Shown: piece by piece, positions 1-6,978 of the stretch
How the letters are laid out: each line of letters begins with the position of its first letter
How positions within the stretch are numbered: position 1 is the first letter of the stretch
Assembly (NCBI GenBank): GCA_903939555.1
Contig: CAJAHV010000122.1
Coordinates: forward strand, 1 to 21,217
Direction: 5' to 3'
DNA from: an uncultured Alphaproteobacteria bacterium
GTDB lineage: Bacteria; Pseudomonadota; Alphaproteobacteria; Sphingomonadales; Sphingomonadaceae
Length of the DNA: 21,217 nucleotides
The notes under the pieces: generated by a model
Told to the model about the DNA's origin: nothing
Seen by the model: the letters and a program-made list of their open reading frames with translations, nothing else
Databases searched by the model: none
Made by a program: the position numbers and the translations under genes

Positions 1-150
1 ATCTTCGGCTTCACCGCAGCGATGGTGCTCGGGATCGTCGTTGGCACCTATTCGTCGATCTTTGTGTCGTCGTCGCTGCTCATCTCGCTGGGTGTAAAGA
101 GCCGCGCCGCGCCCGAAGTGGCGAGCGCCGAACGCGTGACGCGCCGCTAG
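1..150 (+). CDS. secF: Protein translocase subunit SecF, C-terminal fragment
   Basis: This is the last 49 codons of a gene that begins before the window. The translation contains GIVVGTYSSIFVSSSLL, which matches the conserved final transmembrane helix of SecF (family pattern G-x-x-x-GTYSSIF). A short polar tail rich in Arg and Ala follows, then TAG at 148-150. SecF is an inner-membrane protein that works with SecD and SecYEG, using the proton gradient to help proteins finish crossing the membrane. SecD would be expected just upstream, outside the window. The gene converges on the DUF3775 gene with only 18 bases between the two stop codons. The family call rests on one helix but that helix is very characteristic. 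Confidence 0.85.
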   Translation: MFGFTAAMVLGIVVGTYSSIFVSSSLLISLGVKSRAAPEVASAERVTRR

Positions 151-168
151 GGCGATGGTCCATCTGGT

Positions 169-570
169 CTAGGCGAGTGTACCGACCGCATCGCAACTGA
201 GATCGAAAGCTGCCATCCCGGCCTCCAGGTCGGTACTGAAGGTGGGTTGTTCGAGGATCCAGTCAGCAGCAGCCGGGAGTTGGTCGGTCGCTGCGGCCAG
301 CGCGTCGGGCCATTCGGCGGTATCGAAATCACCGCGTCCGACCAGGGCGAGAGCGATCACCTCGGCGACTTCATCCTCGGGCAGGTCGCCGATAATAGCG
401 CGCAACTCTTCCTCGGCCGGGTTTTTGCCATTGTCCTCGATCGCGTCGATGACGCCGTCATCGGACGGGTTCGACCCCTCATCCGGATCGGTGTCGGGGA
501 TCAGCGCTTCAAACTCCCGCGCCCGCAGGATGATCCTGCACAGGGTTTCAAGGGCGATGTTCGGTTCCAT
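169..570 (-). CDS. DUF3775 family protein
   Basis: A 133-residue acidic protein of unknown function. From the ATG at 570 it reads MEPNIALETLCRIILRAREF. It continues with a DPDEGSNPSDDG stretch, then a helical part (EEELRAIIGDLPEDEVAEVIALALVGRGDFD) and a D-EW-DALAAA segment. This pattern of SNPSDDG, the E-ELRA-I--L--DE helix and L-WLGRGDF is what I know of DUF3775 proteins from alphaproteobacteria. No signal peptide or membrane segment is visible, so it is probably cytoplasmic. An upstream in-frame start exists at 609, but I chose 570 because a GAGG Shine-Dalgarno element lies 7 bases before it and the extra residues look unlike the family. It is probably the last gene of a unit with the 39-residue ORF and the nitronate monooxygenase-like gene. 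Function is unknown. Confidence 0.75.
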   Translation of the reverse strand: MEPNIALETLCRIILRAREFEALIPDTDPDEGSNPSDDGVIDAIEDNGKNPAEEELRAIIGDLPEDEVAEVIALALVGRGDFDTAEWPDALAAATDQLPAAADWILEQPTFSTDLEAGMAAFDLSCDAVGTLA

Positions 571-654
571 GGGCAGCCTCGCACCAGACAGCCTGACATC
601 CGGGCGCAAGCACTGCTGCCGAACCAGCCACTGGTATCAAGCGCGTTCATGCGC

Positions 655-774
655 TCAGAACGGCGCGGCGCACATTCCGTAATTGACGCAATACTGGCTG
701 GCAAAGCCGAGCAGCATGGCGCCTGCCAACCACAGCAGCCGGCCGCGCCTGGTCAGTTCGATACTGCCGATCAT
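655..774 (-). CDS. Putative 39-residue single-pass membrane peptide
   Basis: A short reading frame on the minus strand, ATG at 774 and TGA at 655-657. It starts four bases after the stop of the nitronate monooxygenase-like gene. The peptide begins MIGSIELTRRGRLLW, continues with a hydrophobic helix of about 18 residues (LWLAGAMLLGFA) and ends in a short tail with two cysteines. Positively charged residues (T-R-R-G-R) before the helix fit the positive-inside rule for an inner-membrane anchor. There is no obvious Shine-Dalgarno sequence, so translation would depend on coupling to the upstream gene. I do not recognise a family. The alternative is that it is chance coding potential, but the position, charge pattern and helix together make a real small gene plausible. 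Confidence 0.45.
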   Translation of the reverse strand: MIGSIELTRRGRLLWLAGAMLLGFASQYCVNYGMCAAPF

Positions 775-778
775 CGCG

Positions 779-1741
779 TCACGCGGCCCGTATGGCGACC
801 GACGGGCCGGCGATCCGGGCCCGCGCGGCCTCATATTCGCGCTTCAACCGGGCGACGAGTTCCCCGGCGGGCAATACGGCCTTGACCGCGCCGATACCCT
901 GGCCGCAGCCCCAGATGTCCTTCCATGCCTTGGCATCGGTATTGCCGCCGCTGCCGAAGTTCATGGCGCTGGGGTCGCTGACCGCCAGATTGTCGGGGTC
1001 GAGCCCGGCGTTGACGATCGATGGGCGCAGGTAATTGCCGTGCACACCGGTAAACAGGTTCGAATATACGATGTCGGACGAGGCGCTGCCGACGATCATT
1101 TCCTTGTAGCCTTCAACCGCCCGGGCCTCGGCAGTGGCGATGAAGGCCGAGCCGATATAGCCAAAATCGGCGCCCATGGCTTCGGCTGCAAGTACGGCTT
1201 CCCCCGTGGCGATGCTGCCCGACAGCGCCAGCGGGCCATCGAACCATTCGCGGATTTCGCGGATCAGCGCGAAAGGAGAGATAGTGCCCGCATGGCCACC
1301 GGCGCCGGCGGCAACCGCGATAAGGCCGTCGGCGCCCTTTTCGACTGCCTTCCTGGCGAATTTGTTGTTGATGATGTCGTGCATGACGATGCCGCCATAA
1401 GAATGGATCGCAGCGTTGACATCCTCGCGGGCACCCAGTGACGTGATGATCATCGGCACCTTGTATTTCACGCACAGCGCCAGATCGTCCATCAACCGGT
1501 CATTGGATTTGTGGACGATCAGGTTGACGGCGTAGGGCGCATCGTCGGGGCCAAGTTCGGTCGACAAGCGCTGCAACCATTCCTCGAATTGCGCCAGCGG
1601 CCGGGCGTTGAGGCTGGGGAAGCTGCCGATGATCCCGGCCCGGCATTGCGCCATGACCAGTTCCGGCCCCGAAATGATGAACAGCGGCGAGCCGATGACC
1701 GGGATCGACAGGCGGTTCTGGAAGGCGGCAGGAATCGACAT
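779..1741 (-). CDS. Nitronate monooxygenase-like FMN oxidoreductase (2-nitropropane dioxygenase family)
   Basis: A 320-residue TIM-barrel flavoprotein. Family features are the N-terminal IPVIGSPLFIISGPELVMA strand and loop, the AGGHAG motif at residues 147-152 whose histidine is the proposed base in class I nitronate monooxygenases, LSGSIATGEAVLAAEAMGADFGYIGSAFIAT for FMN phosphate binding, and the C-terminal W-CGQGIGAV segment. Known members oxidise alkyl nitronates using FMN and oxygen; many close relatives have unknown physiological substrates, so the substrate here is open. There is no signal peptide, so it is cytoplasmic. ATG at 1741 is preceded by GGAG about 11 bases upstream. It appears to be the first gene of a short unit continuing into the 39-residue peptide and the DUF3775 gene. 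The family is confident; the reaction is inferred. Confidence 0.85.
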   Translation of the reverse strand: MSIPAAFQNRLSIPVIGSPLFIISGPELVMAQCRAGIIGSFPSLNARPLAQFEEWLQRLSTELGPDDAPYAVNLIVHKSNDRLMDDLALCVKYKVPMIITSLGAREDVNAAIHSYGGIVMHDIINNKFARKAVEKGADGLIAVAAGAGGHAGTISPFALIREIREWFDGPLALSGSIATGEAVLAAEAMGADFGYIGSAFIATAEARAVEGYKEMIVGSASSDIVYSNLFTGVHGNYLRPSIVNAGLDPDNLAVSDPSAMNFGSGGNTDAKAWKDIWGCGQGIGAVKAVLPAGELVARLKREYEAARARIAGPSVAIRAA

Positions 1742-1814
1742 GGGGTTAACGGCTCCACTGTGGTTGACCTATACGTTAGCGACGCTTTGCCGTCGTGGCC
1801 ACTATTGGCTTTGG

Positions 1815-2121
1815 GGAGCCATTGCCGCAGCAAGGTCATAGCTCGCTTCAATGACGATCTGGCCGCTGCGGGCATCCGGGTCATGGCTGCCGCCGTGAAG
1901 CAAAGCCCAACTGCCAAGCACATCAGTCTTTATGGCCCCAAGGGCGGTGTCGACGAGGGGCGCTTCGCGTTCGTTCGCTAACTTGCCGCCGGTTTCTGAT
2001 TATGGACGTCAGCAACACGGCCGAGGCGATCAAATAGGTGAATCGCTGTCCCAACCCGACGCTGGAGCCTCGCATCATTCAAATCAGGCAACTTTCAAAT
2101 CAAGCAACTTCACAAGGGTGA
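1815..2121 (+). pseudogene. Decayed YCII/DGPF-domain protein gene
   Basis: No intact frame, but the remains of a YCII-related (DGPF-type) protein can be read across frames. From 1835 the frame gives a segment like family 'YNEEL-KAG' (RFNDDLAAAGIRVMAA), then VDEGRFAF where the family has DGPFAE. A TAA at 1979-1981 falls where the family has the Glu of the KEL segment. Reading on gives LAAGF; a one-base loss near 1999-2001 (TGG-ATT read as TGATT) moves the frame. From 2002 the frame continues MDVSNTAEAIK, a TAG at 2035-2037 where Trp is expected, then VNRCPNPTLEPRIIQIRQL, matching family EAI-W--RCPNP and EIR. The end at 2119-2121 is a TGA. The piece at 1815-1834 may be the end of a further shifted N-terminal part; the true start is not recognisable. 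Intact members are small cytoplasmic proteins of uncertain function. Confidence 0.7.
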
Positions 2122-2146
2122 TGATTTCGTATTCCGGCGTCGCGCC

Positions 2147-3085
2147 TCATTCATCGTCGTAGATTGCGACTGTCACATCGCCCCCCGCCACCAGCCGCCC
2201 GCGCAGCATTGATGGCGTGTTGAACGACCAGCCTGAGCAGCCGTCGTGGCCCGCAAAGATCACGCCCCCATCGCCATTGATGGCGCGTAATTCGGTTAGG
2301 ACTTGATCCGCTGCAGTTTGCGGTATTTCGCCGAGCAGCCGCACACGCGCGCTGATTTCATGCGCCGCGGCAATTCGGATGAAATCCTCGCCCGATCCGG
2401 TTGCGGAAATAGCGACACTGCGGTCATCGGCCCAGGTGCCGGCGCCGATCAATGGTGAATCGCCAATGCGGCCCCAGCGCTTGCCAGTCAGCCCTCCGGT
2501 CGATGTGGCGGCAGCGAGATGTCCGGCGGTATCACGCGCAACAGCGCCGACCGTGCCATATTTGAGCGTCTTGTCGAAAAGACTTTCACCGCGCGCCGCT
2601 GCCGCTCTCATTGCCTGCAAGGCTTGCCAGCGTGCTTCCACCCGGAACCAGCCTGGATCGGCCTGCTCCAGTCCCTGAACGATTGAAAAGGCATCGGCGC
2701 CGTCACGGGCGAGCAGCACGTGCGGGGTGTTCTCCATCACGGCACGAGCCAGGCTGACAGGATTTTTCGTGCGGGTGACACCAGCAACAGCACCGGCAGC
2801 GCCTGTTTCGCCGGCCATAATCGCGGCATCGAGTTCGATGTGTCCCTCGGCCGTGAAAACCGCGCCGCGACCGGCGTTGAAATGCGGATCATCTTCCAGG
2901 ACGCGAACCGCCGCTTCGACGGCGGACACGGCATCACCACCGCTGGCTAGTACAGCGCCGCCTTTAACCAGAGCTGTGCGCAGTCCGGCACGGTATACGG
3001 TATCGATTTCCGGCGCTGTCGTGCCGCGCATCATGCGGCCGGATCCGCCATGCACCACAATTGACCAGGAGGCAGAACTGGGCAC
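2147..3085 (-). CDS. Isoaspartyl peptidase / type III L-asparaginase (Ntn-hydrolase)
   Basis: A 312-residue precursor of the plant-type asparaginase family. It shows the N-terminal WSIVVHGGSG strand, the NAGRGAVFT motif around residues 70-78 with ELDAAIM after it, and the autocleavage site at G177-T178 in KYGTVGAVA. The new N-terminal Thr178 becomes the nucleophile. GGLTGKRWGRIGDSPLIGAGTWAD and the ATGSGEDFIR motif bind substrate. The enzyme removes isoaspartyl residues from dipeptides and hydrolyses L-asparagine; no signal peptide is seen, so it should be cytoplasmic. The start is GTG at 3085, because WSIVVHGG must be near the N-terminus and a GAGGG element lies about 9 bases upstream. The start is only 18 bases after the 3' end of tRNA-Met, which suggests shared transcription. 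Confidence 0.92.
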   Translation of the reverse strand: MPSSASWSIVVHGGSGRMMRGTTAPEIDTVYRAGLRTALVKGGAVLASGGDAVSAVEAAVRVLEDDPHFNAGRGAVFTAEGHIELDAAIMAGETGAAGAVAGVTRTKNPVSLARAVMENTPHVLLARDGADAFSIVQGLEQADPGWFRVEARWQALQAMRAAAARGESLFDKTLKYGTVGAVARDTAGHLAAATSTGGLTGKRWGRIGDSPLIGAGTWADDRSVAISATGSGEDFIRIAAAHEISARVRLLGEIPQTAADQVLTELRAINGDGGVIFAGHDGCSGWSFNTPSMLRGRLVAGGDVTVAIYDDE

Positions 3086-3103
3086 GAGGAAAAACCCTCA
3101 ACA

Positions 3104-3180
3104 TGGTAGCAGCGGGCAGATTTGAACTGCCGACCTCCGGGTTATGAATCCGGCGCTCTCACCAACTGAGCTACGCTGCC
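3104..3180 (-). tRNA. tRNA-Met (anticodon CAT), with encoded CCA
   Basis: A 77-base cloverleaf on the minus strand. The acceptor stem GGCAGCG pairs with CGCTGCT (one G-T pair at the end). The D arm has GCTC and GAGC, the anticodon loop is TTCATAA with anticodon CAT, the T arm is GGCAG-TTCAAAT-CTGCC, and the 3' end is ACCA. The paired first base and the D arm are not those of initiator tRNA. CAT could also be a tRNA-Ile whose cytidine is modified to lysidine, but the body looks like elongator tRNA-Met. The anticodon stem ends with an A-C mismatch next to the loop (positions 31 and 39). A matching promoter lies just upstream, and the asparaginase gene starts 18 bases downstream. Confidence 0.95.
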
Positions 3181-3199
3181 ATGATGCCAGTGAGGCGCC

Positions 3200-3229
3200 C
3201 CTATAGTCGGGGCTACCCGACAGGGTCAA
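3200..3229 (-). promoter_or_regulatory. Sigma70-type promoter of tRNA-Met
   Basis: On the minus strand TTGACC (3224-3229) and TATAGG (3200-3205) are separated by 18 bases; CTATAG with 17 is also possible. Transcription would start near 3193, leaving about 12 bases before the mature tRNA 5' end. The region after the -10 box is GC-rich (GGGGCGCC), as is usual for stringently controlled stable-RNA promoters. A GTCGGG/CCCGAC inverted repeat lies within the spacer; it may be chance or the weak end of the DUF481 transcript. Confidence 0.65.
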
Positions 3230-3235
3230 CCGGCA

Positions 3236-4126
3236 TCAATAGGAATAAACCAGTGTCACGCGGCTGGTGGTGTCAGAATTCTTTCGTCCAGGCGGTGGGT
3301 TCGATTCATTATTGTACTGGAAAGACGCTCGCGCCGATAACGCGCCACCCAGTTTTGCCGTCAGCGCCGTGATCGATTGCACCGACGTGTTGAAGCTGTC
3401 GTAGAAGGTTGTGGCGTTCTCGGTGAAGGTCAGAGCCGGCGAGATCGTCCAACTGAGATTGCCGGCACCGCGAGCGGCGAAGGCGCTGTCATTGAAGCCG
3501 CTGGTGTAGCGCGTCTGTCGCAACGCCGGGCCACCTTCAACCGCGAGCTTGATGTTTGGTGTGTTGATTACCTTGTAGCCAAGGCCGATTGATTCCGAAA
3601 AGCGGCTATTGAAACCCGAAAATCGATCTTTTTCATAGGACAGCGTTGCCAGCGCGTAAAAGTTCGGCGTTATATTGTAATTGCCTTCATAGCCGGCGAA
3701 ATAACGTTCGCGTGTCGTCACGCCGTCTTGGCGCTGAAAATCAACAAAACTGCGTATAGCGTGCTTCCAGACGCGCGTTTCCTTTGCCAGATTGGCACCG
3801 ATGGCAATGCCCTTGTTGTTGGTATTGCCGCTGGAAATGAAACCGCCAGCTTCGCCCGATCCGCTCCAGCCATCGAAAAAGCCCTGCGAGGTCAGCTTTT
3901 CCTCGCGTGCGTTGGCCTGCGCTGCGGCAAAGCCGGTAACTTTTGTCTCAATTTCTGCAGCTGATTGCGGATTCGTTTTTTTGGCGATGTCGGCGACAAT
4001 TTTAAGCTGTGTGGGATCTCCGGCTGCGGCATCGAGCATGGCCGCAACTGCGTCCGGAATTGGAGCCGCTTGGGTAGTCGAAGCCAATGCCAGAAGTGCG
4101 CCAACAAAAAACTTCATCTTAATCAT
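3236..4126 (-). CDS. DUF481 family outer-membrane beta-barrel protein
   Basis: A 296-residue exported protein. Residues 1-20 form a signal peptide (MIKMKFFVGALLALASTTQA, cleavage before APIP). A helical, Ala- and Lys-rich stretch follows to about residue 80. The C-terminal 200 residues start with GWSGSGEAGGFISSGNTNN and show alternating amphipathic strands such as FAGYEGNYNITPNFYALATLSYEKDRF, TWTISPALTF-like strands and a final VTLVYSY ending in an aromatic residue, typical of barrels inserted by BAM. This matches the DUF481 'salt-induced outer membrane protein' family (YdiY-like), whose role is not established. ATG at 4126 was chosen; a second ATG at 4117 would give nearly the same signal peptide. 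It is divergent from the dioxygenase gene across an AT-rich gap of 126 bases. Confidence 0.85.
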   Translation of the reverse strand: MIKMKFFVGALLALASTTQAAPIPDAVAAMLDAAAGDPTQLKIVADIAKKTNPQSAAEIETKVTGFAAAQANAREEKLTSQGFFDGWSGSGEAGGFISSGNTNNKGIAIGANLAKETRVWKHAIRSFVDFQRQDGVTTRERYFAGYEGNYNITPNFYALATLSYEKDRFSGFNSRFSESIGLGYKVINTPNIKLAVEGGPALRQTRYTSGFNDSAFAARGAGNLSWTISPALTFTENATTFYDSFNTSVQSITALTAKLGGALSARASFQYNNESNPPPGRKNSDTTSRVTLVYSY

Positions 4127-4252
4127 CGCGCCAGTCCGATAAGTTAATTAGCTTACGCTTCTTGCGGTCGAAAACGCCAGAATAGCAAATTATAAACATT
4201 ACAATCGGGATCGGGGCTGTCACTCGCGTCGCTCTTGGGGCAAACGTCAGCT

Positions 4253-5173
4253 ATGAGCCTTGCCGACATTAAGCCGATTCCCCTCAGTCTTGTCGACCAT
4301 GATCCGGTCGCGGCGGCGGCGCGATTTGGCGATGCCTTTGCTCGCACCGGTTTCGCCGTGGTGTCTGACCATGGCATTCCTCAGGAGATGATTGATCGCG
4401 CATTGTTTGCGACTCGCGCCTTTTTCGCGATGCCCCAGGATGCAAAATCCGCCTATGTTATTCCCGGCGGTGGTGGCCAGCGTGGCATGACGGATTTCGG
4501 CGTCGAGGCTGCCAAAGGCGCGCTCCGTGCCGATCTCAAGGAGTTCTGGCATGTCGGGCGTGACCTGCCGCCAGGACATCGGTTCGCTGAAATCATGCCA
4601 GCTAACGTCTGGCCAACCGAAGTGTCGGACTTCCAACCCTCGATATCAGCGCTTTTCCGGGCGCTTGATGACACTGGCAACCGAATGCTGCGTGCCATTG
4701 CTATCCATCTTGGCCTCACGCCCGACTTTTTTGCCGGCCCGGTCGCTGATGGAAATTCCATTCTGCGGCTGCTTCACTACCCACCGGTTGCGGCAAACAC
4801 CGGCGCCATACGCGCTGGGGCGCACGAGGATATCAATGTGATCACCCTGTTGCTCGGCGCCGAGGAGGCCGGGTTGCAACTGCTCGACAAAGCGGGCGCA
4901 TGGCGCGACATTGTCGCGCCGCCCGGTAGCCTTGTCTGCAACATCGGTGATATGCTGCAACGTCTTAGCGGCGGACGCCTGCCATCGACGACGCACCGCG
5001 TCATTAACCCGACCCCCGATCGCGCCGGCTTCGCCCGCTATTCGACCCCATTCTTCCTGCATTTTCGACCCGACTATCTTATCGAGACAATGCCCGGCGG
5101 GCCGCAGGACTGGCCACCGATCACGTCGAATAACTATCTGCATGAACGCCTGCGTGAAATAAAACTGCTTTAG
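4253..5173 (+). CDS. 2-oxoglutarate/Fe(II)-dependent dioxygenase, isopenicillin N synthase-like
   Basis: A 306-residue cytoplasmic protein. The N-terminal DIOX_N part includes IPLSLVDHDP and GFAVVSDHGIPQEMIDRAL. The double-stranded beta-helix core carries the iron ligands H191-x-D193 (AHEDINVITLL) and H248 (STTHRVINP), and R262 in RYSTPFF binds 2-oxoglutarate. These are the hallmarks of the non-haem iron oxygenase family that includes isopenicillin N synthase, gibberellin and ethylene-forming enzymes. The bacterial subgroup mostly has unknown substrates, so none is assigned. ATG at 4253 is preferred; a TTG at 4235 would add six residues, but it is followed by GGGG at 4237-4240, which may be the Shine-Dalgarno element for 4253, though its spacing is long. 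It is followed after 33 bases by the alkaline phosphatase gene, so the two are probably co-transcribed. Confidence 0.88.
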   Translation: MSLADIKPIPLSLVDHDPVAAAARFGDAFARTGFAVVSDHGIPQEMIDRALFATRAFFAMPQDAKSAYVIPGGGGQRGMTDFGVEAAKGALRADLKEFWHVGRDLPPGHRFAEIMPANVWPTEVSDFQPSISALFRALDDTGNRMLRAIAIHLGLTPDFFAGPVADGNSILRLLHYPPVAANTGAIRAGAHEDINVITLLLGAEEAGLQLLDKAGAWRDIVAPPGSLVCNIGDMLQRLSGGRLPSTTHRVINPTPDRAGFARYSTPFFLHFRPDYLIETMPGGPQDWPPITSNNYLHERLREIKLL

Positions 5174-5206
5174 GCTGCCGTCAGTTGCGGTGAAGGGAGA
5201 TTGACG

Positions 5207-6703
5207 ATGCGTTTTCTGACTGCGGTGTTGTTGCTGGGCATAGCCGCCCCGACTTTTGCGGCCCCGGTCCTTGACACGCCGGTAAAGGATGATTTCTGGG
5301 CGGCCGGTCGCGCTGCGCTCGCCGAGCGCATGGCCGTGGTCAACCGACCGAAGCGGGCCAGAAATGTCATCCTGATGATTGGTGATGGCATGGGCATCGC
5401 CACTATCACCGCCGCACGGATTTATGATGGCCAGAACCCCGGCGATGGCAAGCCTCGCCGTTCTGGCGAGGAGAACAGCCTGAGTTTCGATCGGCTGCCG
5501 CATACGGCTCTGGTCAAGACCTACAACAGCAACGCTCAGGTGCCCGACAGTGCCGGTACGGCGAGCGCCATGAACACCGGGATCAAGACACGCATCGGCA
5601 CGATCAATTTCGGCCAGGGCCAGTTTGCCGACACCTGTGCCACCCCTGAAAAACTACCGCGCACCATTGCCGAAATTGCCAAGGCGAGGGGCATGGCAGT
5701 CGGCGTTGTCACCACAACGCGTATCACGCATGCGACGCCAGCGGCAGTTTACGGTCATGTGCCGAACCGTAACTGGGAAGGCGCTGACCGTGCCTTTCCC
5801 GCCAGCGACCGCAAGACCGGCTGTGCCGATCTCGCGAGCCAACTTGTCGGCTTTGCGCCCGGTGAGGGACTTGATCTGGCACTCGGCGGCGGGCGAGCGC
5901 GGTTCCTGCCGCTTGCTGGTGGCGGCTTGCGCGATGATGGCGTTGACCTGCTAGTCAAATGGCAGGCCCGGTATCCGGGCGGCACATATGCTGGCAATGC
6001 CACGGACTTTCGGGCGCTCAAACCCGGTGCCGGCCCCGTGCTCGGCCTTTTCGCAGCAGATCACATGAGTTTCGAAACCGACCGTGACACCGCCAAGGAA
6101 CCAAGCCTGACTGAAATGGCGTCATTCGCGGTTGCTGACATGCAATCGATCAGCAAGGCGCGCGGCAACAAGGGCTATTATCTGATGATAGAGGGTGGTC
6201 GCATCGACCACGCCCATCACGCCACCAACCCATATCGCGCGCTGACGGAGGCACAACAGTTCAGCCGCGCCGTAGCGGCGGTTCTGGCATCAGTAAACCT
6301 CGACGACACGCTCGTGCTGGTCACCGCCGACCATAGCCATGTAATGACCATCGCGGGCTATCCCGAGCGCGGCAACGACATCCTCGGTTTCATCAAGAAT
6401 GCCGCCGCAGGTGAGGGGGGCGGCATGACCAGCAAGGAAGGCTGGGCACTTGATGATCACGGACAGCCAATGACAACGATTGGCTATGCCAATGGGCCGT
6501 TTGCGGGCCCGGGACTGTCACGCCTGCTGCCGCCGACCGACAAGAACTATTTGTCCGACAAATTGCATGGCACCGACAGTGAAACCCATGGTGGCGAGGA
6601 TGTTGCCTTATTTGCCGATGGCCCAAGGTCGGATCTGGTCGGGGGCGTCATTGAACAGAATGTGATCTTTCACATCATCGCTGAAGCTTTTGGATGGCGC
6701 TGA
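5207..6703 (+). CDS. Alkaline phosphatase, PhoA type, exported
   Basis: A 498-residue precursor. Residues 1-18 are a signal peptide (MRFLTAVLLLGIAAPTFA). The mature part carries the PhoA fold: D60 in MIGDGMG binds metal, S115 in PDSAGTASAM is the phosphorylated nucleophile, and E329, D334 and H338 in EGGRIDHAHH, D375 and H376 in TADHSH, and H461 in HGGED complete the two-zinc and magnesium site. All ligands I expect are present. The enzyme removes phosphate from monoesters in the periplasm, usually when phosphate is scarce. The start is ATG at 5207 with GGGAG about 8 bases upstream; TTG at 5201 would place the SD too close. No clear Pho box is seen in the 33-base gap to the dioxygenase gene, which suggests read-through from upstream. 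Confidence 0.93.
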   Translation: MRFLTAVLLLGIAAPTFAAPVLDTPVKDDFWAAGRAALAERMAVVNRPKRARNVILMIGDGMGIATITAARIYDGQNPGDGKPRRSGEENSLSFDRLPHTALVKTYNSNAQVPDSAGTASAMNTGIKTRIGTINFGQGQFADTCATPEKLPRTIAEIAKARGMAVGVVTTTRITHATPAAVYGHVPNRNWEGADRAFPASDRKTGCADLASQLVGFAPGEGLDLALGGGRARFLPLAGGGLRDDGVDLLVKWQARYPGGTYAGNATDFRALKPGAGPVLGLFAADHMSFETDRDTAKEPSLTEMASFAVADMQSISKARGNKGYYLMIEGGRIDHAHHATNPYRALTEAQQFSRAVAAVLASVNLDDTLVLVTADHSHVMTIAGYPERGNDILGFIKNAAAGEGGGMTSKEGWALDDHGQPMTTIGYANGPFAGPGLSRLLPPTDKNYLSDKLHGTDSETHGGEDVALFADGPRSDLVGGVIEQNVIFHIIAEAFGWR

Positions 6704-6972
6704 TCGATTGGGCCTGTTCAGCCTATGCTGTGACGCAGGTGAAGCCGGATGGAACTGCCGAATTGTCGACCGTGCTGGCAGCAGGACCGCTCAGCAATAA
6801 CCAACGGCCAAGCTGGCAATTCCGGGGCTTCGCCTTGGTCATCGTCTCCAACGCAAAACCGACTGGCCGCTTCCTGCGTTTCCGGCATTATCTTTCGAAA
6901 GGGTGGAGAGTGCTGCCATGCGGGATGGAGCATGGGAGCGCCTGAAACCGTTTCGTTGGCACGGCTGAAATT
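6704..6972. other. Gap of 269 bases without a recognised gene
   Basis: Between the alkaline phosphatase stop and the truA stop (convergent genes). Short frames exist on both strands, for example 6694-6945 on plus and 6718-6933 on minus, but none resembles a protein I know and none has a good ribosome binding site. A CTTTCGAAAG palindrome lies near 6892-6901, and a related ATTTCGAAAG occurs near 6991 inside the end of truA. No U-tract terminator is seen for either gene. Confidence 0.4.
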
Positions 6973-6978
6973 TCAGCC
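6963..6978. repeat. 16-bp perfect palindrome over the truA stop codon
   Basis: GGCTGAAATTTCAGCC is a perfect inverted repeat with no loop. The truA TGA (6973-6975) lies inside it. It could act as a weak bidirectional terminator, an mRNA 3' end structure or a protein binding site; no T-run follows on either strand, so a classical intrinsic terminator is unlikely. Confidence 0.5.

Noticed and set aside
247..885. Long plus-strand frame of 212 codons over the DUF3775 gene
   Set aside because: It is the antisense shadow of the minus-strand DUF3775 and neighbouring genes in GC-rich DNA, with low-complexity Arg/Gly/Pro content and no family match.
4141..4252. Promoter in the DUF481-dioxygenase divergent gap
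   Set aside because: The gap is AT-rich with TATAAA at 4191-4196, but the nearest TTGCGG lies 23 bases away, too far for a sigma70 promoter, so I do not call it.
4646..5503. Minus-strand frame of 285 codons opposite the dioxygenase gene
   Set aside because: Antisense to two well-supported genes (2OG dioxygenase and alkaline phosphatase); composition is Arg/Gln/Gly-rich without motifs.
6694..6945. Plus-strand frame of 83 codons after the alkaline phosphatase gene
   Set aside because: It overlaps the end of the phosphatase gene, has no ribosome binding site, and shows no recognisable domain or consistent membrane or helical character.
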